A stretch of DNA of 64,000 bases from Paracoccus alcaliphilus (GTDB lineage: Bacteria > Pseudomonadota > Alphaproteobacteria > Rhodobacterales > Rhodobacteraceae), in contig NZ_CP067124.1 of assembly GCF_028553725.1 (NCBI RefSeq), positions 1,002,001 to 1,066,000 on the forward strand. The letters are read 5' to 3'. Position 1 is the first letter of the stretch; every line of letters starts with the position of its first letter. Below are positions 47,627 to 57,388 of the stretch, one piece after another. Under the pieces are notes generated by a model. It saw only the letters and a list, made by a program, of their open reading frames with translations, did no database searches and had not been told where the DNA came from. Position numbers and translations under genes: made by a program.

Positions 47627-47695
47627 GGCACTCTCCTGTTTTGTCGCACCTTCACCCGCTGGCGTGTTGCGCTGCAAGCGGCTATCGCTTGGGGT

Positions 47696-48217
47696 ATGGG
47701 TGGATGGGTCGAATATCTGGCGGCATCGGCCGCGTTTCTGGGCGCGCATGTGATCCCGGCGATGCCGCGTATCCGGGGCTGGCTGGTCGCGCATCTGGGG
47801 CGGCGGGCCTATCTGGCCGGGTTCAGCCTGCTGTCGGTCATGCTGCTGGCATGGCTGATTCGGGCGGCAGGGCAGGCGCCCTATGTCGCGCTGTGGGATG
47901 CGGGCAATGGCGGGCGCTGGCTGATCAATCTGGCGATGCCGCTGGCGATCCTGTCGGGCTGTCTGGCGCGCGGGCTGTCGGGGCTGGTGCTGGCTTTCGC
48001 GATCTGGGCCGGGGCGCATCTGCTGGTGAATGGCGATCTGGCCCATGCCGGGCTGTTCGGCGGGATGCTGGCCTTCGCGCTGACCGGGCTGGCGCGTTCG
48101 GGCCTGCCGTCGCAGTTCCGTCCGACCGTCCCGAGGCTGGGGCTGGCGCTGCTGATCTGGGCAGGGTTCCTGCATCTGCATCCGCTGGTGATCGGTGCCT
48201 CGCCGCTGCCGTTCTAG
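47696..48217 (+). CDS. NnrU-family membrane protein
   Basis: 173 aa with about four membrane helices: EYLAASAAFLGAHVIPAMP, AYLAGFSLLSVMLLAWLIRAAG, LVLAFAIWAGAHLLVNGDLAH and LGLALLIWAGFLHLHPLVIG. HxxP..R near the start and H-L-V-N-G-D-L-A are NnrU-type. NnrU proteins are linked to denitrification and to carotenoid or nitric-oxide handling; role is not settled. Its last codon and that of the convergent response regulator share the palindrome CTAG (48214-48217). Confidence 0.82.
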   Translation: MGGWVEYLAASAAFLGAHVIPAMPRIRGWLVAHLGRRAYLAGFSLLSVMLLAWLIRAAGQAPYVALWDAGNGGRWLINLAMPLAILSGCLARGLSGLVLAFAIWAGAHLLVNGDLAHAGLFGGMLAFALTGLARSGLPSQFRPTVPRLGLALLIWAGFLHLHPLVIGASPLPF

Positions 48218-48858
48218 CCTTCGCCGACGCAAAGCCGGTCCAGATCGGTGCGCCGGGCCATATCGACCAGTTCCACGACCGAGCTGATCTCCAGCTTTTC
48301 CAGAATCCGCGCCCGGTGGTGATCGACGGTGCGCGGACTGATATCCAGCCTGCGCCCGATATCCTTGCTGGAAATCGCCGAGGGGTCCGCAAGGATCAGC
48401 CGCACGATCTCCAGTTCCCGCGCCGTCAGCCGGCCAAAGCGGTCCAGCAGCCTGCGGTTCTGCGCGTCCGTTTCGGCCTGATTGCGGGCCAGTTCCAGCG
48501 CCGCCTCGATCCGTTCGATCAGCACCGTCTGGCGAAAGGGCTTTTCCAGAAAGTCGATCGCGCCGCGTTTCACCGCCTGCACCGATTCCGGCACGCCGCC
48601 GTGGCCGGTGATGAAGATGATCGGCAGCCCGTGCCCGGACTTCAGCAGATGGTCCTGCAATTGCAGCCCGGTCATGCCCGGCATCCCCTGATCGAGGATC
48701 AGACAACCCGGCCTGCCGCCGTCATAGGCGTCAAGAAAATCCTGTGCCGAGGCAAAGCTTTGCACGTCATATCCGCGCTTGCCCAGGGCCCGCGACAGTG
48801 ACCCGCGGATGGCGTCGTCGTCATCGACGATAAAGACCGTATGCGGCCGTTCAGTCAT
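48214..48858 (-). CDS. FixJ/NarL-type response regulator
   Basis: 214 aa. Receiver domain 1-120 with acidic pocket VDDDDA, phosphoacceptor Asp in LILDQGMPGMTG (about 55), Thr in FITGHGG and Lys in EKPF. C-terminal LuxR HTH (SPRTVDHHRARILEKLEISS). The ATG at 48858 sits behind GGAGGG. Cognate regulator of the kinase 105 bp upstream, with its own promoter (48952-48980). The stop shares CTAG with the NnrU gene. Confidence 0.92.
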   Translation of the reverse strand: MTERPHTVFIVDDDDAIRGSLSRALGKRGYDVQSFASAQDFLDAYDGGRPGCLILDQGMPGMTGLQLQDHLLKSGHGLPIIFITGHGGVPESVQAVKRGAIDFLEKPFRQTVLIERIEAALELARNQAETDAQNRRLLDRFGRLTARELEIVRLILADPSAISSKDIGRRLDISPRTVDHHRARILEKLEISSVVELVDMARRTDLDRLCVGEG

Positions 48859-48951
48859 GGGCACCCTCCTTGAAGGTGGCGCGACCGACGCCGGACCGGC
48901 AGGGAGGTTCCAGCCCGGTCACGAGTCGTTTTGCCTCAACCCTCTGCATTC

Positions 48952-48980
48952 CGTATAGAATTGTCACGCGATTTTGGCAA
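48952..48980 (-). promoter_or_regulatory. Sigma70-like promoter for the response-regulator gene
   Basis: Minus strand: -35 TTGCCA (48975-48980) and -10 TATACG (48952-48957) with 17-bp spacing. The -35 lies in the last codons of the kinase gene. It would make a short leader of roughly 90 nt before the regulator ATG. Confidence 0.6.
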
Positions 48981-51285
48981 AAGGTAAGGTGAACCGGAAG
49001 CAGGCGCCACCGGTGACCTGCGGGTCCTGCCACAACTGGCCGCCATTCGCCTCGACCATCGTGCGGCAGATCGACAGGCCCAGACCCATGCCGTCGGGTT
49101 TGGTGGTCTCGAACCGGCTGAACAGCTTGACCCCCTCGGCCACCCCCGGCCCGCTGTCGTGAACCGAGACCTGCAAGGCCCCATCGACGGGCAGGGCCGA
49201 AACGGTGACGCGGCCCGCGCCGCCGGGATTTTCCGAGGCGATGGCCTCGATGGCGTTGCGCAGCAGGTTGACGATCACCTGCGCGACCTGAATGCGGTTG
49301 GCCTCGACCATCGGCGGCTGACCCAGATCGGCGATGATCGAGACCCCGGCCCGATGCGCCTCGGGCTGCACCAGCCGCTGGGTCTGCTCGAACAGCTCCA
49401 CGAAGCTGAACCTGTGACGCGCCCCGCCATCCTTGAGGATGAAGCCGCGAAGCGCGCGGATGATGTCGGCGGCGCGATGCGATTGTTGCTCGATCTCGGT
49501 CAGGATTTCGCGCAGTTCCGGGTCGTGATCGGCGTCCTGTTCCAGAATCAGCCGGGCGGTATCGGCATCCTGCGCGATGACGGCCAGCGGCTGGTTCAGT
49601 TCGTGCGCCAGACCGGCGGCCATCTGGCCCATCGTGTTGCCCCGCGCCAGATGCGACAGATCGCTGTTGAGCTGCGAGATCTGGGCCTCTTTCTCTTTGC
49701 TTTCGGTCACGTCGTCCAGCGTCAGCACCGCATGCAGCGGCCTGCCGTCATGGTCGCGGATGACGATGGCGTTCAGCGTCACGCAGATCGCGCTGCCATC
49801 CTTGCGCTGGAACCATGCCTCTTGCGTGGTGGCAAAGGATTCGTCCAGCGCCCCGGCATCCAGCGCCAGCGACAGGTTGCTGCCCGGCTGCACCAGATCG
49901 GCGATGCGCATGTCCTTCAGCTCGTCCGCGCCATAGCCCATCATCGCGCAAAGCTGGGCATTGACGCGCAGGAACCGCCCGCTGGCCCAGTCCGTCTGCG
50001 CCATCCCGCGCGAGGACAGATCGAAGGTCTGGCCATATTCCTGTTCGGTTTTTTTGCGCGCCACGATCTGCTGGACCAGCGTTTCATTGGCATGGGCCAG
50101 TTCGCGATAAGTGCTCGGCTGCGGCTCGGACGGGTCGATTTCCCCCTGAGAGATCAGCGCCGAGCGGACGGCGAAGGCCTTGACCGGCTGGTGGATGAAC
50201 TCTGCCAGCAGCAGCCCGACCAGTCCGGTGATGATGGCCACGACGGCGGCGATCCACAGGTTTTCCGTCCGGTTGCGCTTGATGACGCCGGTAAAGTCGT
50301 CCTCGGGGGCATAGACGGCGATGGTCCAGGGCAGGATCTCGCTGATGATCGGCATCAGGGTCGAGACATAGACCGCGCCGTTATGGGTGAACTGGAAAGG
50401 CCGTTCCGAGCCGACAAGGAAATCGAAATCAGGCTCGGCATCGGTATCGCCAAAGGCGGCGCGGGCGATCGGGTCCTCGATCTCGTTGATGCTGGTAAAG
50501 CGCAGGGTGCCGTCGCTGTCGCGGGTCTTGATCAGTTCCGGCTGGGGGTGGGCGATGACGTCGCCGTTGCGGTTGATGATCAGCGCCTTGCCGGTATTGC
50601 CGATCTTCAGCCGCGCCAGAAAATCCGAAATGTCGCTGATCTCGATATCCACGCCGACGACGCCCCGGATGCCACCCTCACCGTTCAGCACCGGCGCGGC
50701 CAGCGTGATGCCGGGCTGTTGCGACGAAAAGAAGATATAGGGGTCGGTCCAGATCGTCCCCAGCGTATCGCGGGCGCGTTCATACCAGGGCCGGGTGCGC
50801 GGGTCGAAGGTGTCTGCGGGATCGGTTTCCCGGGTGATGAAATTGAACTTATTGTCGCGCCAGATCATTTCGACATGCCGGCGCGGACCATCGACGATCA
50901 CGAATTTCGTGCGGAACGGGCCGGGGCCGTCGCTGCGCATGACATAGATGAAATCGCCATTCTCGCTGCCGTAATACAACCCGGCGAACTGCGGCGCCAG
51001 TTGCAGCTGCTGGAACAGCAACTGTTCCAGCGCGCGATGGTCGTCGCTGGCCACGATATGGTTCTGCGCCAGCCGCGCCGCCAGTTCCGCCGCCCCGCGG
51101 GCCGGGTTCAGAAAGCCCTTGGAATGTTCGATGGTGTTGAAGCCGACATCGCTGAGCAGGCCGCGCGCATGGTCCATCAGCGCCCGTTCCGAGGTCAGAT
51201 AGGACGAGAACACGATCGCCAGAACCGCAATGAATTGCAGCCCCGCCAGACCGATTGCCAGCATTGCCCCCAGCGAGTTCCTCAT
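48964..51285 (-). CDS. Membrane sensor histidine kinase with Cache and PAS domains
   Basis: 773 aa. TM1 about 8-30, periplasmic double-Cache region about 40-330 (RPWYERARDTLGTIWTDPYIF), TM2 about 342-362, PAS about 420-540, HisKA with phosphoacceptor H561 in GLAHELNQPLAVI, and HATPase (NLLRNAIEAI, DSGPGV, GMGLGLSICRTMVEANGG). FixL/DctB-like kinase class. Cognate regulator at 48214. The periplasmic ligand is unknown; related kinases sense carboxylates and amines. Confidence 0.93.
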   Translation of the reverse strand: MRNSLGAMLAIGLAGLQFIAVLAIVFSSYLTSERALMDHARGLLSDVGFNTIEHSKGFLNPARGAAELAARLAQNHIVASDDHRALEQLLFQQLQLAPQFAGLYYGSENGDFIYVMRSDGPGPFRTKFVIVDGPRRHVEMIWRDNKFNFITRETDPADTFDPRTRPWYERARDTLGTIWTDPYIFFSSQQPGITLAAPVLNGEGGIRGVVGVDIEISDISDFLARLKIGNTGKALIINRNGDVIAHPQPELIKTRDSDGTLRFTSINEIEDPIARAAFGDTDAEPDFDFLVGSERPFQFTHNGAVYVSTLMPIISEILPWTIAVYAPEDDFTGVIKRNRTENLWIAAVVAIITGLVGLLLAEFIHQPVKAFAVRSALISQGEIDPSEPQPSTYRELAHANETLVQQIVARKKTEQEYGQTFDLSSRGMAQTDWASGRFLRVNAQLCAMMGYGADELKDMRIADLVQPGSNLSLALDAGALDESFATTQEAWFQRKDGSAICVTLNAIVIRDHDGRPLHAVLTLDDVTESKEKEAQISQLNSDLSHLARGNTMGQMAAGLAHELNQPLAVIAQDADTARLILEQDADHDPELREILTEIEQQSHRAADIIRALRGFILKDGGARHRFSFVELFEQTQRLVQPEAHRAGVSIIADLGQPPMVEANRIQVAQVIVNLLRNAIEAIASENPGGAGRVTVSALPVDGALQVSVHDSGPGVAEGVKLFSRFETTKPDGMGLGLSICRTMVEANGGQLWQDPQVTGGACFRFTLPFAKIA

Positions 51286-51333
51286 GGCCTTGATCCTTCG
51301 CAGGCAGGTCCGGCCGCGCGGGCCGGGACGGAG

Positions 51334-51351
51334 CTAGGCAGAATTGCCTAG
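51334..51351. promoter_or_regulatory. Palindromic site upstream of the sensor kinase gene
   Basis: CTAGGCAgaatTGCCTAG, 7-bp perfect arms with a 4-nt spacer, about 50 bp upstream of the kinase start (51285). Position and symmetry fit an operator for a dimeric regulator, perhaps the FixJ-type partner; this is inference. Confidence 0.5.
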
Positions 51352-51389
51352 GTAATCACACCAATTTACGCACAGCTTCCGATTGGGCA

Positions 51390-51562
51390 CAAAGGAGTCA
51401 ATCGGATCGGACGACAGATCTGGATGTGTTTTAACAAGTTATACCCCGCTGCAGGTACCGTATCCTTCGGTCTGATTCTGACCAAAGACCTGTAGCACGA
51501 TTTGAACAAGATACTTTTAATGCGCTGGCATGTCGGGTTGTCCTGACATGCCAGTTTTTTTT
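51390..51562 (+). ncRNA. Candidate small RNA with strong terminator (boundaries tentative)
   Basis: An ideal intrinsic terminator on the plus strand: perfect 10-bp stem CTGGCATGTC (51525-51534) / GACATGCCAG (51545-51554), 10-nt loop, then eight T (51555-51562). No plus-strand gene lies upstream in the 340-bp gap; both flanking genes are on the minus strand, and the minus strand lacks a T-run after this stem. The RNA's 5' end is a guess; TATACC near 51440 could be a -10. Confidence 0.4.
51525..51562 (+). terminator. Strong Rho-independent terminator
   Basis: 10-bp GC-balanced perfect stem with a T8 tail, as described under the candidate small RNA. Its orientation (plus) does not serve the neighbouring minus-strand genes. 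Confidence 0.85.
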
Positions 51563-51626
51563 GTTGTCGTGACGGTAGTTGTCGCGGTTGTCGCGGCGGC
51601 TGGCGCGAACCAGCCGCCATCAACCC

Positions 51627-53282
<1,656 letters not shown>

Positions 53283-53339
53283 CGGAATCTCCTGAAATCT
53301 TTAGCTGCTATGTAGGCGAAACGACGCGGGCTGAAAAGG

Positions 53340-54191
53340 TCAGCGGATTTCGGCGGTAAAGGCCTCGCCCATATGGTCCGCCAGAAAGTCCAACTGCGGT
53401 TGCAGCCGCCTGTTCAGCGCCTCGATCGCCTCGGGCGGCGGGTTCAGCCCCGCGGGCGAGGCAAAGACCTTCTGGCGCAGGTTCATATAGGGGAAGGGAC
53501 CGATCCCCAGATAGGCCTCGACCTGATCCATCACCGCGCCGGGATCGCGGGCGATGCGGCCGAAGGGCAGGATCAGCATGTCGGGATAGCGTTCGCGCCA
53601 GCGCGGCAGATAGCTGGCGTAATCGCCGCGGTCGAACAGCACCGGGTTCCCGACCTCGGCCATCCAGTCGGCGACCGTGGCGGGCGTGCGCTTTTCGCGG
53701 CGCAGGTTCATGCGCAGTTGCGACACCGCCCGGTCAACCGGATGCCGGATCAGATAGATGATCCGGGCCTTCGGCAGGAATTTCGCGACGTAATCCACGC
53801 CCTCGGGCGGCAGGGTCGAATATTCCGGCGTGAAATCCATCGGTTGCGCGATGGCGGGGGCGGGGGCGAAGATGCGTTTATACCACTGGTTATGGAACAT
53901 CTTGCCGCTGATGATCCGGTCCAGATAGGCGTCCAGTTCCGGCGGCAGCGGGATGTTGCGGCGCTTGTGGCGTTCGCGCACCTCTTGCGGCTTGTTGCGG
54001 TAATGCCAGCCGATCCAGCGGCGATGCTCGGGGATGAACAGGTGGTTGAAATACTGGACTTCCTTGAAGGGCGGGATCCAGATCTGCGGATGCTGGCCCA
54101 GCATCTGCGCCAGCCACGAGGTTCCTGCCTTCTGCGCGCCGATCCCCAGAATTTCGGGTTTGCGCGGCTGGCCGTCGGGGTCCCAGTTCAT
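53340..54191 (-). CDS. Sulfotransferase family protein
   Basis: 283 aa. 5'-phosphosulfate loop GAQKAGTSWLAQML (17-30) and 3'-phosphate region RIIYLIRHPVDRAVSQLRM (about 143-161) are the standard PAPS motifs of heparan-type/P-loop sulfotransferases. No membrane segment. Acceptor unknown; a surface polysaccharide is plausible. Monocistronic, next to ettA (58 bp). A second, fused sulfotransferase is at 7062. Confidence 0.88.
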   Translation of the reverse strand: MNWDPDGQPRKPEILGIGAQKAGTSWLAQMLGQHPQIWIPPFKEVQYFNHLFIPEHRRWIGWHYRNKPQEVRERHKRRNIPLPPELDAYLDRIISGKMFHNQWYKRIFAPAPAIAQPMDFTPEYSTLPPEGVDYVAKFLPKARIIYLIRHPVDRAVSQLRMNLRREKRTPATVADWMAEVGNPVLFDRGDYASYLPRWRERYPDMLILPFGRIARDPGAVMDQVEAYLGIGPFPYMNLRQKVFASPAGLNPPPEAIEALNRRLQPQLDFLADHMGEAFTAEIR

Positions 54192-54347
54192 CCGTTCCGC
54201 TCTGCCTGTGTTGGTGTCTGCCCGGCCTTCCTAGGTCAGCGATCCGGCAAATGAAAGCCGCCCGGCCGATTTCCGCGCGGCTGGACCGTGGACAGAGCCT
54301 TGCGGTTTCGATTAGCTTGGATTCCGACCAGAATGGGGACTGAGGCC

Positions 54348-55127
54348 ATGGCCACCGCCAGTGACATCTATCGGCGCCACCATCTGACGCCGCCGCAAAG
54401 CTGTTCGACGCATATCGACAAGATCGCCAGCCTGTCGCGCCATATGGCCGCGATGGAAGAAACGCATCGGGAACTGATGCTTGTTCAGGACCGGCTGGAT
54501 TTCGCCAACAAGGCCTATACCTTCGCGCGGCTGGTCAAGGATACCTGCGTCGGATTTCTGGAACTGGCAGGCGCCATCGGCGGTCCGCAGGCAGCGCGGG
54601 TTTCAGGGCTGGCGACAGCGGCGGTGGATACGGCGCAATCGGCATCCGAGGTCGCGCATGGTCAGGCCGATACGGCCGAGGTCGTGCGCCGGTCGCTGGG
54701 GACGCTGAACTCGATGGGCGAATCGGGGCCGGGCGGGACCTTCATGCGCATGAAGATCCAGCAGGGCATGGATATCGAGAAGATGGCCAACGACATCCGC
54801 AACGCCGAATCCCGCAGCGAGGCGCAGCGGCGCTTTATCAACGGCATGTTCCAGACTCTGGCCAATACCGTCGCCAGCATGGCCGAACTGGCGGAAAACC
54901 AGACCCTTGGCCGGGCGGTGGCGCTGGTGAAGGCGGTGCAGAACTATCGCTCGTCGCTGAATGACAGCTTCGATCAGCGGATTCAGACCGAATACGACAT
55001 TGCCAGCGCAAGACAACGCTATCTGGCCAATAATGCCGAATTCATGCGCCGCGCGCGCAACGACCTGAATGAGGCAATGGACTTGCTGAACGCCTGTCAG
55101 GGGCGCGAGGTGCGGCCTCAGCGGTAA
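54348..55127 (+). CDS. Helical protein of unknown function
   Basis: About 259 aa. I do not recognise the family. It is rich in Ala, Arg, Met and Glu, almost entirely helical, with a hydrophobic patch FLELAGAIGGPQAARVSGLATAAVDTA (in parts) near residue 65 and no clear signal peptide or TM helix; long amphipathic segments late (ENQTLGRAVALVKAVQNYRSS, DLNEAMDLLNACQG) suggest a coiled bundle. Start ATG 54348 is preferred over upstream Met codons at 54288 and 54333 because the preceding 20 residues are poorly conserved in character. Independent of neighbours. Confidence 0.6.
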   Translation: MATASDIYRRHHLTPPQSCSTHIDKIASLSRHMAAMEETHRELMLVQDRLDFANKAYTFARLVKDTCVGFLELAGAIGGPQAARVSGLATAAVDTAQSASEVAHGQADTAEVVRRSLGTLNSMGESGPGGTFMRMKIQQGMDIEKMANDIRNAESRSEAQRRFINGMFQTLANTVASMAELAENQTLGRAVALVKAVQNYRSSLNDSFDQRIQTEYDIASARQRYLANNAEFMRRARNDLNEAMDLLNACQGREVRPQR

Positions 55128-55131
55128 GCCG

Positions 55132-56508
55132 TTACAGCCGCCCCCAGAGGTCGTATTCCCCGGCCTCGTCCACGGTCACGGTGACGATATCGCCGGGGCT
55201 CAGCGCCTCGAATCCCTGATCGATGAACAGGTTGCCGTCGATTTCCGGTGCGTCGGCCTTGGTCCGGCAGGTGGCGCCCTGATCGTCAACCTCGTCCACG
55301 ATCACCTCGATACGGGTGCCGACCTTGGCCGCCAGCTTGGCCTCGGAGATCGCCTGCGCCTTCTGCATGAACCGTTCGAAACGGTCCTGCTTGACGTCAT
55401 CGGGCACATGGTCGGGCAGGTCGTTGGCGCGGGCGCCGCGGACGTTTTCATATTGGAACGCGCCGACGCGATCCAGCTGCGCCTCGTCCAGCCAGTCCAG
55501 CAGGGTCTGGAACTCTGCCTCGGTCTCGCCCGGATAGCCGACGATGAAGGTCGAGCGCAGGGTGATCTCCGGGCAGATCGCCCGCCATGCCGCGATCTCG
55601 TCCAGCGTCTTTGCCGCTGCGGCGGGCCGGGCCATGCGGCGCAGGGTCTCGGGGTGGGCGTGCTGGAACGGGATATCCAGATAGGGCAACACAAGGCCAT
55701 CCGCCATCAGCGGGATCAGCTCGCGCACATGCGGATAGGGATAGACGTAATGCAGCCGCACCCATGCGCCCAGACCGCCCAGATCGCGGGCCAGATCGGT
55801 GATATGGGCGCGGTGGCCGCGTTCCGTCTCGAATTTCCGGTCCACGCCATAGGCGCTGGTATCCTGGCTGATCACCAGCAATTCGCGCACCCCGGCGGCG
55901 ACCAGCTTTTCAGCCTCCCGGACCACGGCATGGGCCGGGCGGCTGACCAGACGCCCGCGCATGTCGGGGATGATGCAGAATTTGCATTTGTGGTTACAAC
56001 CCTCGGATATCTTGAGATAGCTGTAATGGCGCGGGGTCAGGCTGACGCCGCTGGCGGGCAGCAGGTCGATGAACGGATCGGGCGAGGGCGGCACGCTGGA
56101 ATGTACTGCGTCCAGCACCGATTCATATTGATGCGGGCCGGTGACGGCCAGAACCCTGGGATGGGCGCCGGTGATGTATTCGGGTTCCGCCCCCAGACAG
56201 CCGGTCACGATGACGCGGCCGTTTTCGCGGATGGCCTCGCCGATGGCATCCAGCGATTCGGCCTTGGCGCTGTCCAGAAAGCCGCAGGTGTTCACGATCA
56301 CCGCATCGGCGCCCTTGTAATCGGGGCTGATCGCATAGCCCTCGGCCCGCAGGCGGGTCAGGATGCGTTCGCTGTCCACCAGCGCCTTGGGGCAGCCCAG
56401 GGAGACCATGCCGATGGTCGGCTGGCCGTCGCGGCGGTCGCCCGGATTGTCGGCGGGGATGCGGGCGCGCGCGAGGTCGGGGCGCAGGTCTGGCGGGTTG
56501 GCTTGCAT
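55132..56508 (-). CDS. rimO: Ribosomal protein S12 methylthiotransferase RimO
   Basis: 458 aa radical-SAM enzyme that methylthiolates Asp88/89 of ribosomal protein S12. UPF0004 domain Cys C39, C75, C104 (SLGCPK, NTCGF, VTGCLG); radical-SAM cluster C171, C175, C178 in [15 protein letters not shown]-terminal TRAM domain (about 390-458). The start [10 protein letters not shown] at 56508 is used; a 52-codon upstream extension is Arg-rich and unlikely. Next to a small hydrophobic gene. Confidence 0.95.
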   Translation of the reverse strand: MQANPPDLRPDLARARIPADNPGDRRDGQPTIGMVSLGCPKALVDSERILTRLRAEGYAISPDYKGADAVIVNTCGFLDSAKAESLDAIGEAIRENGRVIVTGCLGAEPEYITGAHPRVLAVTGPHQYESVLDAVHSSVPPSPDPFIDLLPASGVSLTPRHYSYLKISEGCNHKCKFCIIPDMRGRLVSRPAHAVVREAEKLVAAGVRELLVISQDTSAYGVDRKFETERGHRAHITDLARDLGGLGAWVRLHYVYPYPHVRELIPLMADGLVLPYLDIPFQHAHPETLRRMARPAAAAKTLDEIAAWRAICPEITLRSTFIVGYPGETEAEFQTLLDWLDEAQLDRVGAFQYENVRGARANDLPDHVPDDVKQDRFERFMQKAQAISEAKLAAKVGTRIEVIVDEVDDQGATCRTKADAPEIDGNLFIDQGFEALSPGDIVTVTVDEAGEYDLWGRL

Positions 56509-56685
56509 CCGGCGCAAATAGGTGATTCGGTCCCGCCAGAAAAGAGGTTCCGTAGGCCCGGCATGCGAATTCCGCAGGCGCAGGGCTGGAAAACGACAAC
56601 CCCCGGCGGGAAAATCTGCTGACGATCGCGTGACCGCGCCGCCGCCGGCCTTTTCCCGGCCCACCGATGCGGCAATATGGGGACC

Positions 56686-56781
56686 ATGAAAAAGATTGTC
56701 GGATGGATTATGGTCGCGATGATTCTGGGCTCGATGCTGCTGGCGGATCTGGCGCTGGCAGCCGGGGGCGGGATTGGCTGA
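56686..56781 (+). CDS. Very small hydrophobic protein (31 aa)
   Basis: [20 protein letters not shown].. (a single membrane helix) ending [11 protein letters not shown]. Start ATG is behind GGGGACC; it is too short to assign a family. It could be a small membrane protein or only chance, but the hydrophobic helix with KK at its start argues for a real gene. Between rimO (divergent) and the ClpP-like gene. Confidence 0.4.
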   Translation: MKKIVGWIMVAMILGSMLLADLALAAGGGIG

Positions 56782-56858
56782 GGGCTGGCGGGCCGGTCCG
56801 GCCGTGATATCCCTGAATGTGATGTTTCCCTGATCCGTTTTCCCGGAAAGTCCCGCGC

Positions 56859-57338
56859 ATGAGCCATTTGACCCTTCGCCTGATCCTGCCGCTGGTTGCG
56901 GTGCTGATCGCCGCCGCGCCCCTGCCCGGACAGGCCGAGATCGTCCAGCGCGGCCAGTTCATCGACGTGTCGAACAATCGCGGCGGCAATGTGATGCAGA
57001 TGGTGCGCACGCGCGAGCAGTTGGCGCGGTCGGGCAAGACGGTACGGATCCGGGGCTATTGCCGGTCGGCCTGCACCATCCTGATTACCATGCCGAATGC
57101 CTGTCTGGGCCCGAAGGCGCGGATCGGCTTTCACGCGCCACGCCTGCCCGGCACGCAGATCATCCCGCCCTATGTCGATCAGATCATGGGCAGCTTTTAT
57201 CGGGGCGGCATCCGCGACCGCTGGTTCGGCGGCTGGAACCGGTCCCATCAGATGAACGTGATCTCGGCCAGCGATTATGTCCGCCTGGACCCGCAGACGA
57301 AGATCTGCGACAGCCTGCAAACCGGACGGCGCGGCTGA
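56859..57338 (+). CDS. Secreted ClpP-like protein
   Basis: 159 aa. Signal peptide about 1-26 ([22 protein letters not shown]). The mature part has [20 protein letters not shown] and [11 protein letters not shown], a pattern found in small secreted proteins related to the ClpP/crotonase fold (S-A-C loop with a nucleophile-like Ser, then G-F-H). No full catalytic triad can be assigned; the possible catalytic residues are Ser in RSACT and His in GFHAP. Function unknown; secreted or periplasmic. Confidence 0.6.
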   Translation: MSHLTLRLILPLVAVLIAAAPLPGQAEIVQRGQFIDVSNNRGGNVMQMVRTREQLARSGKTVRIRGYCRSACTILITMPNACLGPKARIGFHAPRLPGTQIIPPYVDQIMGSFYRGGIRDRWFGGWNRSHQMNVISASDYVRLDPQTKICDSLQTGRRG

Positions 57339-57388
57339 CGCATGTGACAGCCCCGCAGCCGGGATGATGGCTGCGGGGCGTGCCGCCC

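Noticed and set aside
49159..51351. 730-codon plus-strand frame opposite the histidine kinase
   Set aside because: Antisense shadow of a convincing Cache/PAS kinase; no domain motifs.
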